Assembly (NCBI RefSeq): GCF_018780385.1
Contig: NZ_JADMJO010000103.1
Location: 1-57,685, forward strand
DNA length: 57,685 bases
Origin: Hydrogenophaga sp.
GTDB lineage: Bacteria; Pseudomonadota; Gammaproteobacteria; Burkholderiales; Burkholderiaceae_C
Reading direction: 5' to 3'
The notes beneath the pieces were generated by a model. It was not told the DNA's origin and searched no databases. It saw only the letters and a program-made list of their open reading frames with translations. Shown piece after piece: positions 26,605 through 34,746 of the stretch. The position numbers and the translations under genes were made by a program. Every line of letters begins with the position of its first letter. Position 1 is the stretch's first letter.

Positions 26605-28683
26605 ATGTCCAACGGCCTGAACCTTGCCCAGCTTGAAGCCGTGAACCACCTGGGGGGGCCATGCCTCGTGCTCGCGGGCGCCGGCTCGGGCAAGACGCGC
26701 GTGATCACGCACAAGATCGGCCGGCTCATTCAGGCGGGTCTGGCCGCCGACCGCATCGCCGCCATCACCTTCACCAACAAGGCCGCGGCCGAGATGCGCG
26801 AACGCGCCAAGCAACTGGTGGGGCGTGACGCAAAGAAGGTGCTGATCTGCACCTTCCACGCGCTGGGCGTGCGCCTGCTGCGAGAAGACGGCGCGGCGCT
26901 CGGTCTGAAGAAGCAGTTCTCCATCCTTGACACCGACGACATCACCAGCCTGCTGAAAGACTGCGGCGGCACCACCGACGCGGCCACCGCGCGCGGCTGG
27001 CAGTGGGCCATCAGCAGTTTGAAGAGCGCGGGCTTGAACTCGGCGCAGGCACTGGCGCAGGCCAAGGACGAGAACGAGCGCGTGACCGCGACCATCATGG
27101 GCCGCTACGAAGAGCGCCTGACGGCCTACCAGAGCGTGGACTTCGACGATCTGATCTCGCTGCCGCTCAAGCTGCTCACCGAGCACCTCGATGTGCGCGA
27201 GCGCTGGCAGAAGAAGATGGGCCATGTGCTGGTGGACGAGTACCAGGACACCAACGCCACGCAATACGAGCTGCTCAAGCTGCTGGTGGGTGAGCGCGCG
27301 CGCTTCACCGCGGTGGGCGACGACGACCAGTCCATCTACGGCTGGCGCGGCGCCACGCTGGACAACCTCAAGCGCCTGCCGCAGGACTTTCCCGAGCTCA
27401 AGGTCATCAAGCTGGAGCAGAACTACCGCTCCACCAGCGCCATCCTGCGCGCGGCCAACAACGTGATCGGCCCCAATCCCAAGCTGTTCCCCAAGACGCT
27501 GTGGAGCGACCTGGGCGAAGGCGAGCCGGTGCGCGTGGTCGACGCCGACAACGAAGAGCACGAGGCCGAGCGCGCGGTGGCGCGCATCCAGAGCCTGCGC
27601 TCGAACTCGCAGCACAAGGAGTTTCGCGACTTCGCCATCCTCTACCGTGCTAACCACATGGCGCGTTCGTTCGAGCAGTCGCTGCGCCGCGCACAGATTC
27701 CCTACAAGGTCTCGGGCGGGCAAAGCTTCTTCGACAAGGCCGAGATCCGCGACCTGTGCGCCTGGCTGCGCCTGCTGGTCAACAACGACGACGACCCGGC
27801 CTTCCTGCGCTCGGCCACCACACCCAAGCGCGGCATCGGCCACACCACGCTGCAGGCGCTGGGCACCTTCGCCACCCAATACAAGCTCAGTCTGTTCGAG
27901 GCGCTGTTCTCAAACTCGCTGAGCAGCGCCCTGCCCGCGCGCGCCGTGGCCACGCTGCACGAATTCGGCCGTGCGGTGAACGAGCTGGAGTACCGCGCCA
28001 AGCACACCGTGGGCCACGAGGCCGCGCGGGCCTTTCTCACCGAATGGCTCAAGGACATCGCGTACGAGAAGCACCTGTACGACAGCGAAGACAACGAGAA
28101 GGTCGCCGCTGCGCGCTGGACCAACGTGATGGACTTCTGCGACTGGGTCGCCGGACGCTGCGGCGGCCAGATCGAGGACGAAGCCGGCGTGCAGGTGGAG
28201 AGTGAACGCAAGAGTCTGATGGAGGTGGTGCAGACCATCGCCCTGCTCTCCACCTTGAGCGAACGCGAGAAGGACCAGAACGTGGTGACGCTCTCCACCT
28301 TGCACGCATCGAAAGGCCTGGAGTGGCCCCACGTGATGCTGGTGGGTGTGAATGAAGGCCTGCTGCCGTTCAAGATGGACGAGGAACCCGGCCAGAGCGA
28401 CGCGGCAGCCGAGAACATGGCGCAGCGCCTGCAGGAGGAGCGCCGCCTCATGTATGTGGGCATCACGCGCGCGCAACGCACGCTGGCGGTGAGCTGGCTC
28501 AAGCGGCGCAAGAAGGGTCGCGAAAGCATTCCGGGGCAGGCCAGCCGCTTCATCAAGGAAATGGCGCTGGATTTGGCCACCACCAAGGAAGATCCGCGCG
28601 AGAAACTGCGCGCGTTGCGCGCCGAGTTTGCCCAGCGCGCCACCGACCAGGCCGCGCAAAAGGCGGCCGACATCGCACCATGA
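26605..28683 (+). CDS. rep: ATP-dependent DNA helicase Rep (UvrD family)
   Basis: 692 residues from ATG 26605, which aligns with the E. coli Rep N-terminus; ATG at 26560 is an alternative adding 15 residues. SF1A motifs in order: GPCLVLAGAGSGKTRVITHKI (Walker A, near 30), TFTNKAAAEM, LVDEYQDTN, GDDDQSIYGWRGA, EQNYRS, LSTLHASKGLEWPHV and YVGITRAQ. It unwinds 3' to 5' and clears proteins ahead of the replisome. The QSIYGWRGA and overall similarity distinguish Rep from UvrD. The stop overlaps the following gene by four bases (ATGA). Confidence 0.93.
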   Translation: MSNGLNLAQLEAVNHLGGPCLVLAGAGSGKTRVITHKIGRLIQAGLAADRIAAITFTNKAAAEMRERAKQLVGRDAKKVLICTFHALGVRLLREDGAALGLKKQFSILDTDDITSLLKDCGGTTDAATARGWQWAISSLKSAGLNSAQALAQAKDENERVTATIMGRYEERLTAYQSVDFDDLISLPLKLLTEHLDVRERWQKKMGHVLVDEYQDTNATQYELLKLLVGERARFTAVGDDDQSIYGWRGATLDNLKRLPQDFPELKVIKLEQNYRSTSAILRAANNVIGPNPKLFPKTLWSDLGEGEPVRVVDADNEEHEAERAVARIQSLRSNSQHKEFRDFAILYRANHMARSFEQSLRRAQIPYKVSGGQSFFDKAEIRDLCAWLRLLVNNDDDPAFLRSATTPKRGIGHTTLQALGTFATQYKLSLFEALFSNSLSSALPARAVATLHEFGRAVNELEYRAKHTVGHEAARAFLTEWLKDIAYEKHLYDSEDNEKVAAARWTNVMDFCDWVAGRCGGQIEDEAGVQVESERKSLMEVVQTIALLSTLSEREKDQNVVTLSTLHASKGLEWPHVMLVGVNEGLLPFKMDEEPGQSDAAAENMAQRLQEERRLMYVGITRAQRTLAVSWLKRRKKGRESIPGQASRFIKEMALDLATTKEDPREKLRALRAEFAQRATDQAAQKAADIAP

Positions 28684-29165
28684 AGACACGTCGACACCAC
28701 TGGCTGGCAACGGCCGCACTTGCGCTCGCCACCAGCCTGCCGGCCACGGCCCAAACCCGGGCGGTGGACTGCACCCCACCCGCCGACATGGTGCCCGCCC
28801 AGCTTTACGGTCTGTGGCAGCTCGTCCTGTGGCCACAGACCAACGGCAGCGAAGCCGCGCCGGCCTCCACCGGCGCACTCCTGTTCGAACGCCACCCCGA
28901 GTACCCGGGCAGCGTGCGCGGCAGCCTCAAGCGCTCCACGCCCGGCAACGATCGGCAGGCCCTGGTCTCAGGCGATGTGACCAGCGGCGAATTCAACCTC
29001 GACGAATCGGCCGATGGCGTCAGCATGGACGCCGTGTGGGAAGGCAACGTGACGCCCTCCGGCTGCGGCCAGGAACTGCGCGGCATCCGCCGCCCCGCCG
29101 AAGGCCGGCCAGCGGGTGAGCCGGTGATGAACTTCGTGTTGAAAAAAGCGCCTGGCTGGCGCTGA
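28680..29165 (+). CDS. small exported protein of unknown function
   Basis: 161 residues. The N-terminus MKTRRHHWLATAALALATSL followed by PATAQ is a clear signal peptide with a likely cut near residue 25. The mature protein contains two cysteines (VDCTPP and SGCGQEL), possibly a disulfide, and reads as a beta-rich domain (YGLWQLVLWP, SVRGSLKRS, VSGDVTSGEFNLDES). No family recognised. It overlaps rep by four bases, which suggests translation coupling, although a functional link is not evident. Confidence 0.75.
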   Translation: MKTRRHHWLATAALALATSLPATAQTRAVDCTPPADMVPAQLYGLWQLVLWPQTNGSEAAPASTGALLFERHPEYPGSVRGSLKRSTPGNDRQALVSGDVTSGEFNLDESADGVSMDAVWEGNVTPSGCGQELRGIRRPAEGRPAGEPVMNFVLKKAPGWR

Positions 29166-29294
29166 ACGATCGTTCCCGTCACCGGTGGTCCGACGCGCCT
29201 GATACCCAGGTATGTATGTCGAACTGCTTTACAGATCGGGGAGGCCAGTTGCGAAAAATCATTACAAGTCATTGATTTCTCACAGTTTCAAAAG

Positions 29295-29311
29295 CTGGCC
29301 CAACCTTTGCT
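29295..29311 (+). promoter_or_regulatory. sigma-54 (RpoN) type promoter for the PEP-CTERM gene
   Basis: CTGGCCCAACCTTTGCT matches the -24/-12 consensus YTGGCACGRNNNTTGCW at 14 of 17 positions, with the invariant GG (29297-29298) and GC (29309-29310) at exact spacing. Transcription would begin near 29322, leaving about 44 bases of leader before the ATG at 29366. RpoN control through the PrsK/PrsR pair is established for PEP-CTERM genes in some Betaproteobacteria. The words GTATGTAT at 29212 and 29341 flank the promoter; their role is unknown. Confidence 0.75.
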
Positions 29312-29365
29312 ATCAACTGGTCCGACGGGGCAATACCGCCGTATGTATCGTTTAAAGGACGTTCC

Positions 29366-30391
29366 ATGAAACTCATCAACTCCTCCGTTGCCGCAGCCAT
29401 TCTGGCCATTGGCAGCATCGCGGCGGGCGCGGCACATGCGGGCACCGTCATATTCAACAACGCCGTTCCCGCCAACGCGACCGTGGCGCTGGGCGTGAAT
29501 GACGACGGCTCGCTGAACACCTCGACCGGCAACGTCGCGGTCAATTCCAGCCGCACTGGCCTCGCCTACAACTTTGGCACCCCCGCAGCCTCCGATTGGC
29601 GCGACTCGACCTCCCCCGGCTGCTTCTGCGAAGGCTGGGGCGTGTCGGTGAACGGCACCACGAGTGGGTATGCCAACGTGTCCACCGACGGTGGGCCCGT
29701 GAACCTGACTTTCGGTGCCCCCACGGGCGTCAGCACCACGAGCGTGACAACTTTGGCAAACCTGACCAGTCTGGCAGGACTGAAGGTGACCCATGCCTAT
29801 GCCGTGTCGGGTGCCACCAGCGCGCTGTTCCAAAGCACGGTGACGATCCGAAACGACACCGGCGCCACTGTGAATGACGTGAAGTACGTTCGCGTCATGG
29901 ACTGGGATGTCCCGCCAACGGAATTCGCCGAATACGTCACCATCAAAGGCACGGCCACGACGACGCTGCTGGAGCGCTCACACAACAACGGATTCAACAC
30001 CGCCAACCCGCTGGGAGGCGACGCCCCCATCAACGGAGCCACGGCAGACGTTGATTTCACCGACGTCGGTGCAGCCGACCACGGCGCCTACTTCCGCTTC
30101 AACTTCGGCACGCTGGAAGACGGCGAGGAGTACACGTTCGAGATCTTCTACGGCGCTGCAGGCAACGAGGCCGATGCACTGGCCGCAGTGGCCGCCGCAG
30201 ACATCGAGCTCTACTCCCTCGGTCAGTCATCGCGCGGTGGAGAAATCACCGGCTCCCCGGCAACCTTCATCTTCGGCTTCAGTGGCGTGGGTGGCATCCC
30301 GGTCGGCGAAGTGCCCGAGCCAGGTTCGCTGGCCCTGGTTGGCCTCGCGCTTGCAGGTCTGTGCTACGCACGCCGTCGCCAGCAAGCCTGA
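29366..30391 (+). CDS. PEP-CTERM sorting-domain exported protein
   Basis: 341 residues. A signal peptide (about 1-26, ending GAAHA) and a C-terminal PEP-CTERM tail: VPEPGSLALVGLALAG, then a basic end, YARRRQQA. The EpsH/XrtA exosortase cuts such tails and sorts the protein to the outer surface with exopolysaccharide. The body is low in Lys and rich in Gly, Thr, Asn and Val, typical of these surface or matrix proteins; CFCEGWGVSV is the only cysteine-containing patch. No exosortase gene lies in this window. An RpoN-type promoter precedes it and an intrinsic terminator follows. Confidence 0.9.
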   Translation: MKLINSSVAAAILAIGSIAAGAAHAGTVIFNNAVPANATVALGVNDDGSLNTSTGNVAVNSSRTGLAYNFGTPAASDWRDSTSPGCFCEGWGVSVNGTTSGYANVSTDGGPVNLTFGAPTGVSTTSVTTLANLTSLAGLKVTHAYAVSGATSALFQSTVTIRNDTGATVNDVKYVRVMDWDVPPTEFAEYVTIKGTATTTLLERSHNNGFNTANPLGGDAPINGATADVDFTDVGAADHGAYFRFNFGTLEDGEEYTFEIFYGAAGNEADALAAVAAADIELYSLGQSSRGGEITGSPATFIFGFSGVGGIPVGEVPEPGSLALVGLALAGLCYARRRQQA

Positions 30392-30425
30392 GCCTCGCGC
30401 CACAGGCGCCTCGAGCGTCTTGGTC

Positions 30426-30461
30426 AAAAACCCCCGCACCACCCCGGTTCGGGGGTTTTTT
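30426..30461 (+). terminator. intrinsic terminator after the PEP-CTERM gene
   Basis: AAAAACCCCCG (30426-30436) pairs with CGGGGGTTTTT (30450-30460), with a 13-base loop and a terminal T run. It separates the PEP-CTERM gene from the TPR gene 27 bases further on. Confidence 0.85.
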
Positions 30462-30487
30462 CATGGGCATGCCGCTAAGATCACTTC

Positions 30488-31804
30488 ATGAAACACCAGC
30501 TCCGCTCCGCTTCTTTTCAGCCACTGCCCGCTCTGGCGCTGATGATCGCCCTGCTGGCGGGCGCCACCACCGCCGACCTCGCGGCTGCACCGGTGGTGAA
30601 CGACATATCGAAGCCCGGCAGCGGTGCGGCAGCAGAGTCGTATCAGCGCGGCATTGAAGCCTTGGGCAAGGGTGATCTGAAGGTCGCCGAGGCCAGCTTT
30701 CGCAGCGCACTGCGACAAGACCCCAAGATGGTTTCGGCGCTGCTGGGCCTGGGCGAGGTCGCGTTCCTCTCCCGGCGGGTTGACGACGCCGGCCGATGGA
30801 TCGAACAGGCGGTGAAAGCCGATCCGAAGGACGCCAACGCGCAGGCGTCCTGGGGCCGGTTCCTGGTGCTCAAGGGCCGACGCGCCGAAGCCGAGGTGGC
30901 GTTGAAACAAGCGGCCGAGTTGGATGCGAAGGCTTTCCGCCCGCGCATCGATCTGGCGGACATGCTGCTCTCGCGCGGTGACGCCGAAGGTGCCATCGTG
31001 CTCTACCGCGAGGCGCTGACGATGTCGCCCGAGCACCCGGGCGCACGCTATGCGCTGGGGCAAGCGTTGCTGAAAGCCGGCTACCCGGCGGCCGCAGCGA
31101 CTGAACTGACCAAGGCGGCGTCACTGGCCAAGGGCAATCCGCTCCCGCTGGTGGCATTGGCACGCGCCGAATTCGCGCGCCAACAACCTGACGCAGCGAT
31201 GGCCGCGGTGGACCAGGCGCTGAGGATTCAGCCCAGCCTCGTCGACGCGCTCATCCTCAAGGGCGACCTGCTGGACAGCCGCGGTTTGCCCGAGCCCGCG
31301 CTGAGGCACTACGAACGCGCCGCACAACTGGCGCCCAAGCTGGCACTGCCGCACATGCGCGCCGGCATGATCCAGCAGCAGCGCGGTCAACTCGACGCCG
31401 CGACACAAGCGTATCAACGGACCATCGTGCTTGACCCGAAGCAGTCCGTTGCACTGAACAACCTCGCAGCGATGGCCGTCGAGCGCAAGCAGAACCTGAA
31501 GCAGGCCGAGGGCTGGGCACGTCGCGCAGTTGCTGCGGTGCCACGCGCGGCGCAGTTCCATGACACGCTGGCAACGGTGCTGCTTGCGCAAGGCGACCGC
31601 CAAGGGGCCATTGCCTCATTCAAGACTGCAACCGAATTGGCACCCAAGGATCCATCGATCCGCTATCACCTCGGCAAGGCACTGGCTGAAGCCGGCGACA
31701 AGTCGGAAGCACGCAAGGCACTGCAGGAGGCGCTGTCGCTGACGCCCAACTTCCCCGCAGCCGCCGAAGCGCAGAAACTGCTGGACAGCCTCGGTACACC
31801 CTGA
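30488..31804 (+). CDS. TPR-repeat protein, probably exported or membrane-attached
   Basis: 438 residues. A signal-peptide-like N-terminus (LPALALMIALLAGATTADLA) is followed by about ten tetratricopeptide repeats from residue 45 to the end, e.g. AAESYQRGIEALGKGDLKVAEASF and GARYALGQALLKAGYPAAAA. TPR arrays bind other proteins; large TPR proteins accompany exosortase/PEP-CTERM exopolysaccharide systems, so the location next to a PEP-CTERM gene may matter, but the intrinsic terminator between them argues for separate transcripts. No enzymatic domain. Confidence 0.83.
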   Translation: MKHQLRSASFQPLPALALMIALLAGATTADLAAAPVVNDISKPGSGAAAESYQRGIEALGKGDLKVAEASFRSALRQDPKMVSALLGLGEVAFLSRRVDDAGRWIEQAVKADPKDANAQASWGRFLVLKGRRAEAEVALKQAAELDAKAFRPRIDLADMLLSRGDAEGAIVLYREALTMSPEHPGARYALGQALLKAGYPAAAATELTKAASLAKGNPLPLVALARAEFARQQPDAAMAAVDQALRIQPSLVDALILKGDLLDSRGLPEPALRHYERAAQLAPKLALPHMRAGMIQQQRGQLDAATQAYQRTIVLDPKQSVALNNLAAMAVERKQNLKQAEGWARRAVAAVPRAAQFHDTLATVLLAQGDRQGAIASFKTATELAPKDPSIRYHLGKALAEAGDKSEARKALQEALSLTPNFPAAAEAQKLLDSLGTP

Positions 31805-31842
31805 GTGCGCAGCTGCGGGCTGGTTCCGCTCGGCTCAGTCGC

Positions 31843-32238
31843 TCAAACGGATTCGGCCAAGGGCACTTCCCGGGTGGCCAACCGGGGCCCCATCAGTGCA
31901 ACCATGAGCGCTGGCACGTCATTGTCGAAACTCATCAGGCAGTCCGCAGGCTGCGCAGCCGCTGCGGCCAGCAGCATCTCGCGCACGCTGTCCCGCTGCG
32001 TGTCGCTCACCGGTTGACCAAACCCCGCGCCGAGCGCCGAGACACAGGCATCCAGCAACCGCTGCGATCCCAGAACATGCCACGCATAGTCGATCTCGTA
32101 CCGCTCCACGGCATCCTTCAGACTCTCGCCATCGAGCCGCGCCTCCTCGGCCACATGACGCAGCGTTCGGGTGCTGAGCCCTTGGGTGAAACGGGCCAGC
32201 AAGTCATCTGACCCGGTGATCGGGTTGGCATAGGTCAT
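31843..32238 (-). CDS. small protein of unknown function
   Basis: 131 residues from ATG 32238. The open frame extends upstream through the tRNA-Phe fragment, but that part is a read-through of tRNA sequence, not protein. The product is mostly helical and soluble, with LARFTQGLSTRTLRHVAEEA and DAVERYEIDYAWHVLGSQRLL; no signal peptide and no recognised domain. In the uninterrupted chromosome it would lie just downstream of tRNA-Phe and its terminator. Convergent with the TPR gene, 38 bases apart. Confidence 0.6.
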   Translation of the reverse strand: MTYANPITGSDDLLARFTQGLSTRTLRHVAEEARLDGESLKDAVERYEIDYAWHVLGSQRLLDACVSALGAGFGQPVSDTQRDSVREMLLAAAAAQPADCLMSFDNDVPALMVALMGPRLATREVPLAESV

Positions 32239-32304
32239 GGGGAGTCCAATCAACAGGAAGGGCGCAGGCCCGGGATCGATACCGTGCTGGCCGATCCAGA
32301 AACG

Positions 32305-32333
32305 AAAAAGCCCATCGCGGTGGATGGGCTTTT
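32305..32333 (-). terminator. original tRNA-Phe terminator, now separated from the tRNA
   Basis: AAAAGCCCATC (32306-32316) pairs with GATGGGCTTTT (32323-32333); on the minus strand the hairpin is followed by a T run. It lies just beyond the 3' end of the tRNA-Phe fragment at 32344-32390, as expected for the terminator of the intact tRNA gene before the element inserted. Confidence 0.8.
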
Positions 32334-32343
32334 GCGAGAAGTT

Positions 32344-32390
32344 TGGTGGCCTGGGACGGAATCGAACCATCGACACGCGGATTTTCAATC
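32344..32390. repeat. attL: duplicated 3' part of tRNA-Phe
   Basis: Identical over 47 bases to 39073-39119, and diverging immediately inward (T at 32391 versus C at 39120). It spans the anticodon loop and the whole 3' half of the tRNA, including CCA. It is the host copy left behind; it is not a functional tRNA because the 5' half is missing. Confidence 0.92.
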
Positions 32391-32403
32391 TGCCACCAAT
32401 CTC

Positions 32404-32504
32404 ATTGTAGTTCATGCAGTTACGTGCCTTCTTCTTCTACAAACGACATGTGAAGCCACCGCCCAGACAGAGCGTGTATCCTCACTCGCAACCATTTTTG
32501 TAGA
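32404..32504. promoter_or_regulatory. candidate integrase arm sites at the left end
   Basis: TTCTACAA (32435-32442) is the exact reverse complement of TTGTAGAA at 39004-39011 near the right end. Related words TTGTAG (32405-32410) and TTTGTAGA (32497-32504) lie nearby. Short repeats flanking the core on both sides are what arm-type binding sites of a tyrosine integrase look like. Inference from spacing only. Confidence 0.4.
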
Positions 32505-32508
32505 TGCC

Positions 32509-33123
32509 GTGGACACTGATCAGCAACCCGAAGACAACCCATCGCAGGTAGGCCGTGAGCCTTCAAGCGACCCGGATCTCATCTCGATTCAACTGCAGCG
32601 CGCTCGGCAAGATGCAGGGCTATCGGTACAGGAGTTGAGCCGACAGACCGGCATTTCCAAAACGGTTCTTCATGGATACGAGCGAGGTCGTACCAAGCCA
32701 GGCGCACGTGAGATTCGACTCCTGTCGGCCGCCCTGAACATCTCTCCGAACCGGCTCATCTTGGGAAGTGACGACTTCCACAGCCAGCGCCCTACGTTCA
32801 CTTCCCTGTTTCGGAAGGTCAAGGCTCGCCCTCAACTCGCCGGCATGATCCTGGTCATGTATCTGCCGCTGATCACACCTCTCTTCGATGAGGATGAGTT
32901 GGCGAGCCTGTTGACGCTCTTGGTAGCACTGGTTCGTTCACGCGATCCTGGGTCTGCTGAGCACATGGTGATTGCGGCGGAAGAAGTCGCGATCGCGGTG
33001 GATGGCCACACCCTTGTCGATGGGTCAAGGACCATCACCGAAGATGAGTTGATGGCACTCATCGCTTCTGTTCAAGCCAAAGTAGCCGATAGAGTCTCAC
33101 GATTGACCCCGAATACCCAGTAG
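32509..33123 (+). CDS. XRE-type helix-turn-helix regulator
   Basis: 204 residues from a GTG at 32509; there is no ATG in frame before the DNA-binding domain except one upstream of the tRNA fragment, which cannot be genuine. Residues about 20-75 form an XRE helix-turn-helix (ARQDAGLSVQELSRQTGISKTVLHGYERG). The C-terminal part (about 85-200) is helical and unrecognised. G+C is low relative to the chromosome. Position at the end of the element, upstream of the main gene run, suits a repressor; a 14-base near-palindrome (33133-33146) lies just after it. Confidence 0.7.
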   Translation: MDTDQQPEDNPSQVGREPSSDPDLISIQLQRARQDAGLSVQELSRQTGISKTVLHGYERGRTKPGAREIRLLSAALNISPNRLILGSDDFHSQRPTFTSLFRKVKARPQLAGMILVMYLPLITPLFDEDELASLLTLLVALVRSRDPGSAEHMVIAAEEVAIAVDGHTLVDGSRTITEDELMALIASVQAKVADRVSRLTPNTQ

Positions 33124-33132
33124 CGAATATCA

Positions 33133-33146
33133 ATCTGTAAACAGAT
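33133..33146. promoter_or_regulatory. operator-like palindrome
   Basis: ATCTGT-AA-ACAGAT: six-base arms with a two-base spacer, between the two helix-turn-helix genes of the element. Size and symmetry fit a dimeric repressor site. Confidence 0.4.
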
Positions 33147-33173
33147 CAGTCCTACTAGATATTTTTGTACACC

Positions 33174-33226
33174 GCTCCTATGATTTAACAAATCAGGCAA
33201 TTCGGCCTGATTTGAACCATAGGAGC
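33174..33226 (+). promoter_or_regulatory. two-tier stem-loop that buries a ribosome-binding site
   Basis: Outer stem GCTCCTATG (33174-33182) with CATAGGAGC (33218-33226); inner stem AAATCAGGC (33190-33198) with GCCTGATTT (33205-33213); loop AATTCG. The AGGAG of the next gene (33222-33225 and flank) is inside the outer stem, five bases before its ATG. It may restrain translation of the element operon or act as DNA, for instance a replication-origin cruciform. Confidence 0.65.
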
Positions 33227-33230
33227 ATCG

Positions 33231-33980
33231 ATGATCGACTTTTCAGACCTGGCGCTTTCCCCGAACGAGTCCCGCGCCGCTCGTAATTTCCTCGGACTCA
33301 GCCAGGCCCAGGCGGCCGCCAAGTCCAACCTCCCGGCCCACAAGCTCAAACGCTTCGAGACCGGCACCTACGTCCCCGACAGCCAGTTCCTGGACGACCT
33401 GCGCGAGTTTTTCGAGGGCGAGGGCTACAACTTCCACGACGAAGATGCACCGGGCGCAAAGGCGAAGGCGCGTGGCGATGTTTTCCCGGCCGGCGTGGTC
33501 AGTGGGTCCACCAGCGCCACCGGCGAAACCACCGGTTTTCCCCAGGAAAACCAAGGAAAACCAGGGCGGGCGCTCATGGTGCATCTGCAGTTCATGAGGA
33601 TCACCCCCGACCTCAACAGCGACCAGGTAGACCGCATCTTTGACTGCATCGAGCACAACGAAGAGACCTTGAACGACGATGCTGGCCAGCCGATCTCGCA
33701 CGGCATCTTCGGCGCATTCGACACGCCCACTCAGGTGCGCGCGGTGACCGCCCTGCGCTTGCTGGCCGAGAACGGCCTGCTCTACGCGCGCTTGATGGGC
33801 CGCGACCCGTTGCCCGTCCCCGCCGGCCAGGACGGCAAGAAGGCCAAGACCGTGGGCGAGCTGCTGGCCATCGCCATGGGCGACCTGCAGGCGGCCGTGG
33901 TGGACGGCGACAAGGAGGCCCAGGCGCGCCGCAAGGGCCGCGAGGAGCCCACGGAGGTGCTGCAGGTCCTGGTCGGTTGA
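33231..33980 (+). CDS. helix-turn-helix regulator of the element
   Basis: 249 residues from ATG 33231. The N-terminal 65 residues form an XRE-like domain (ESRAARNFLGLSQAQAAAKSNL, KLKRFETGTYVPD), of a kind common in small integrative elements. The rest (about 100-249) is unrecognised. The ribosome-binding AGGAG is buried in a stem-loop. It is the first gene of the rightward run; the next gene starts 12 bases after its stop. Codon use is GC-rich, unlike the preceding regulator gene. Confidence 0.7.
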   Translation: MIDFSDLALSPNESRAARNFLGLSQAQAAAKSNLPAHKLKRFETGTYVPDSQFLDDLREFFEGEGYNFHDEDAPGAKAKARGDVFPAGVVSGSTSATGETTGFPQENQGKPGRALMVHLQFMRITPDLNSDQVDRIFDCIEHNEETLNDDAGQPISHGIFGAFDTPTQVRAVTALRLLAENGLLYARLMGRDPLPVPAGQDGKKAKTVGELLAIAMGDLQAAVVDGDKEAQARRKGREEPTEVLQVLVG

Positions 33981-33992
33981 AGGGGCGGCGCC

Positions 33993-34331
33993 ATGAGCCA
34001 TCCTGACAAACAGACGGCAGTGGAGCGCCAACCCGCCGCCCTGCCGGGCCGCGACAGCGCGCCGACCGGGGCACCCAGCAGCGCGCAGGCGCGAATGGGG
34101 GGGGAGGGAAGCCCGGCAGCACAGGTGCAGGCGCGCAATGCAGGCGTGCCGACCTCTTCGGGGACCGACGTGCTCCTGCAGGTGGTCACCGGCCTGCTGC
34201 CAGCCCTGGTGGTGCGCCTGGTGCCACACCCAGGCACGAGCTGGTTTTCCATCGACCTGAACAGCGAAGGCCTGTTCTTTTTCCTGCGGCCGGTGGAGGT
34301 TGCACTGGTTTTCCCATGGGTGAAGTTTTGA
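33993..34331 (+). CDS. unknown element protein
   Basis: 112 residues. The first half is low-complexity, rich in Ala, Pro, Gln and Ser; the second half is hydrophobic (VLLQVVTGLLPALVVRLVP, LNSEGLFFFLRPVEVALVF) but has no signal peptide, so it does not look like a coat protein precursor. Not recognised. It overlaps the next gene by 16 bases, consistent with an operon. Confidence 0.5.
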   Translation: MSHPDKQTAVERQPAALPGRDSAPTGAPSSAQARMGGEGSPAAQVQARNAGVPTSSGTDVLLQVVTGLLPALVVRLVPHPGTSWFSIDLNSEGLFFFLRPVEVALVFPWVKF

Positions 34332-34555
34332 ACCGCCGCAGGCCCTTGGAGACCATCAGCCTGACCGTGCACACCGACACGGAAGGGCTGGTGTCGATCC
34401 GCATGCTGCACCCGCTCGGCCTGCGTACCACCCTCCAGCTGGACGCTGACGAAACGTCGAACCTGATCGACACGCTGATCGAGGCCATGGAAATCATCGA
34501 GCCGCCCGCCCCCAAGCCGCGCATCGCGGTGTCCCTCGTTCGGAACAAGGCATGA
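34316..34555 (+). CDS. unknown small element protein
   Basis: 79 residues, beginning ETISLTVHTDTEGLVSIRM after a short basic start; compact and probably beta-rich followed by an acidic helix (DETSNLIDTLIEAMEI). No recognised domain. It overlaps its neighbours on both sides (16 and 4 bases), which supports its being translated as part of the run. Confidence 0.5.
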   Translation: MGEVLNRRRPLETISLTVHTDTEGLVSIRMLHPLGLRTTLQLDADETSNLIDTLIEAMEIIEPPAPKPRIAVSLVRNKA

Positions 34556-34746
34556 CCGCCACACGCCCCGCCTGGCTCCCCGCCAAGGCCCCCTTCACGC
34601 GCACCGATTCCGCCTCAAAGCAGCCGGCACGTCGCCCCTTTTCCAAGCCGAAAGCAACGACGCCACCAGGCCAGGAGGCTGCTTTGAAAACGGCTCGAGT
34701 TTTCCTCTTCACGGGAAGTAACACCCCGTATGAGTCTCATGAGTGA
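34552..34746 (+). CDS. possible very small element protein
   Basis: 64 residues, basic, rich in Pro, Ala, Lys and Thr, with no recognised feature. Its ATG overlaps the preceding stop (ATGA), and its end overlaps the replication gene by 17 bases. The composition is close to what random GC-rich sequence would give, so it may not be real; the overlaps are the only support. Confidence 0.35.
   Translation: MTATRPAWLPAKAPFTRTDSASKQPARRPFSKPKATTPPGQEAALKTARVFLFTGSNTPYESHE
34686..34704 (+). promoter_or_regulatory. hairpin just upstream of the replication gene
   Basis: GAAAAC (34686-34691) and GTTTTC (34699-34704) enclose a loop ending in the palindrome CTCGAG. It lies 26 bases before the replication-protein ATG and is a candidate nick-site hairpin or a translational control element. 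Confidence 0.35.

Noticed and set aside
32239..32415. N-terminal extension of the small unknown protein through the tRNA fragment
   Set aside because: The extension contains the translated tRNA-Phe 3' part (MVRFRPRPP), a known false-coding pattern; ATG 32238 is preferred.
32284..32508. Upstream extension of the XRE regulator starting before attL
   Set aside because: It would read through host terminator and tRNA sequence and cross the element boundary; the GTG at 32509 is preferred.
33993..34331. Possible inovirus coat protein
   Set aside because: It has hydrophobic stretches but no signal peptide and is too long, with a low-complexity first half; not like a major coat protein.
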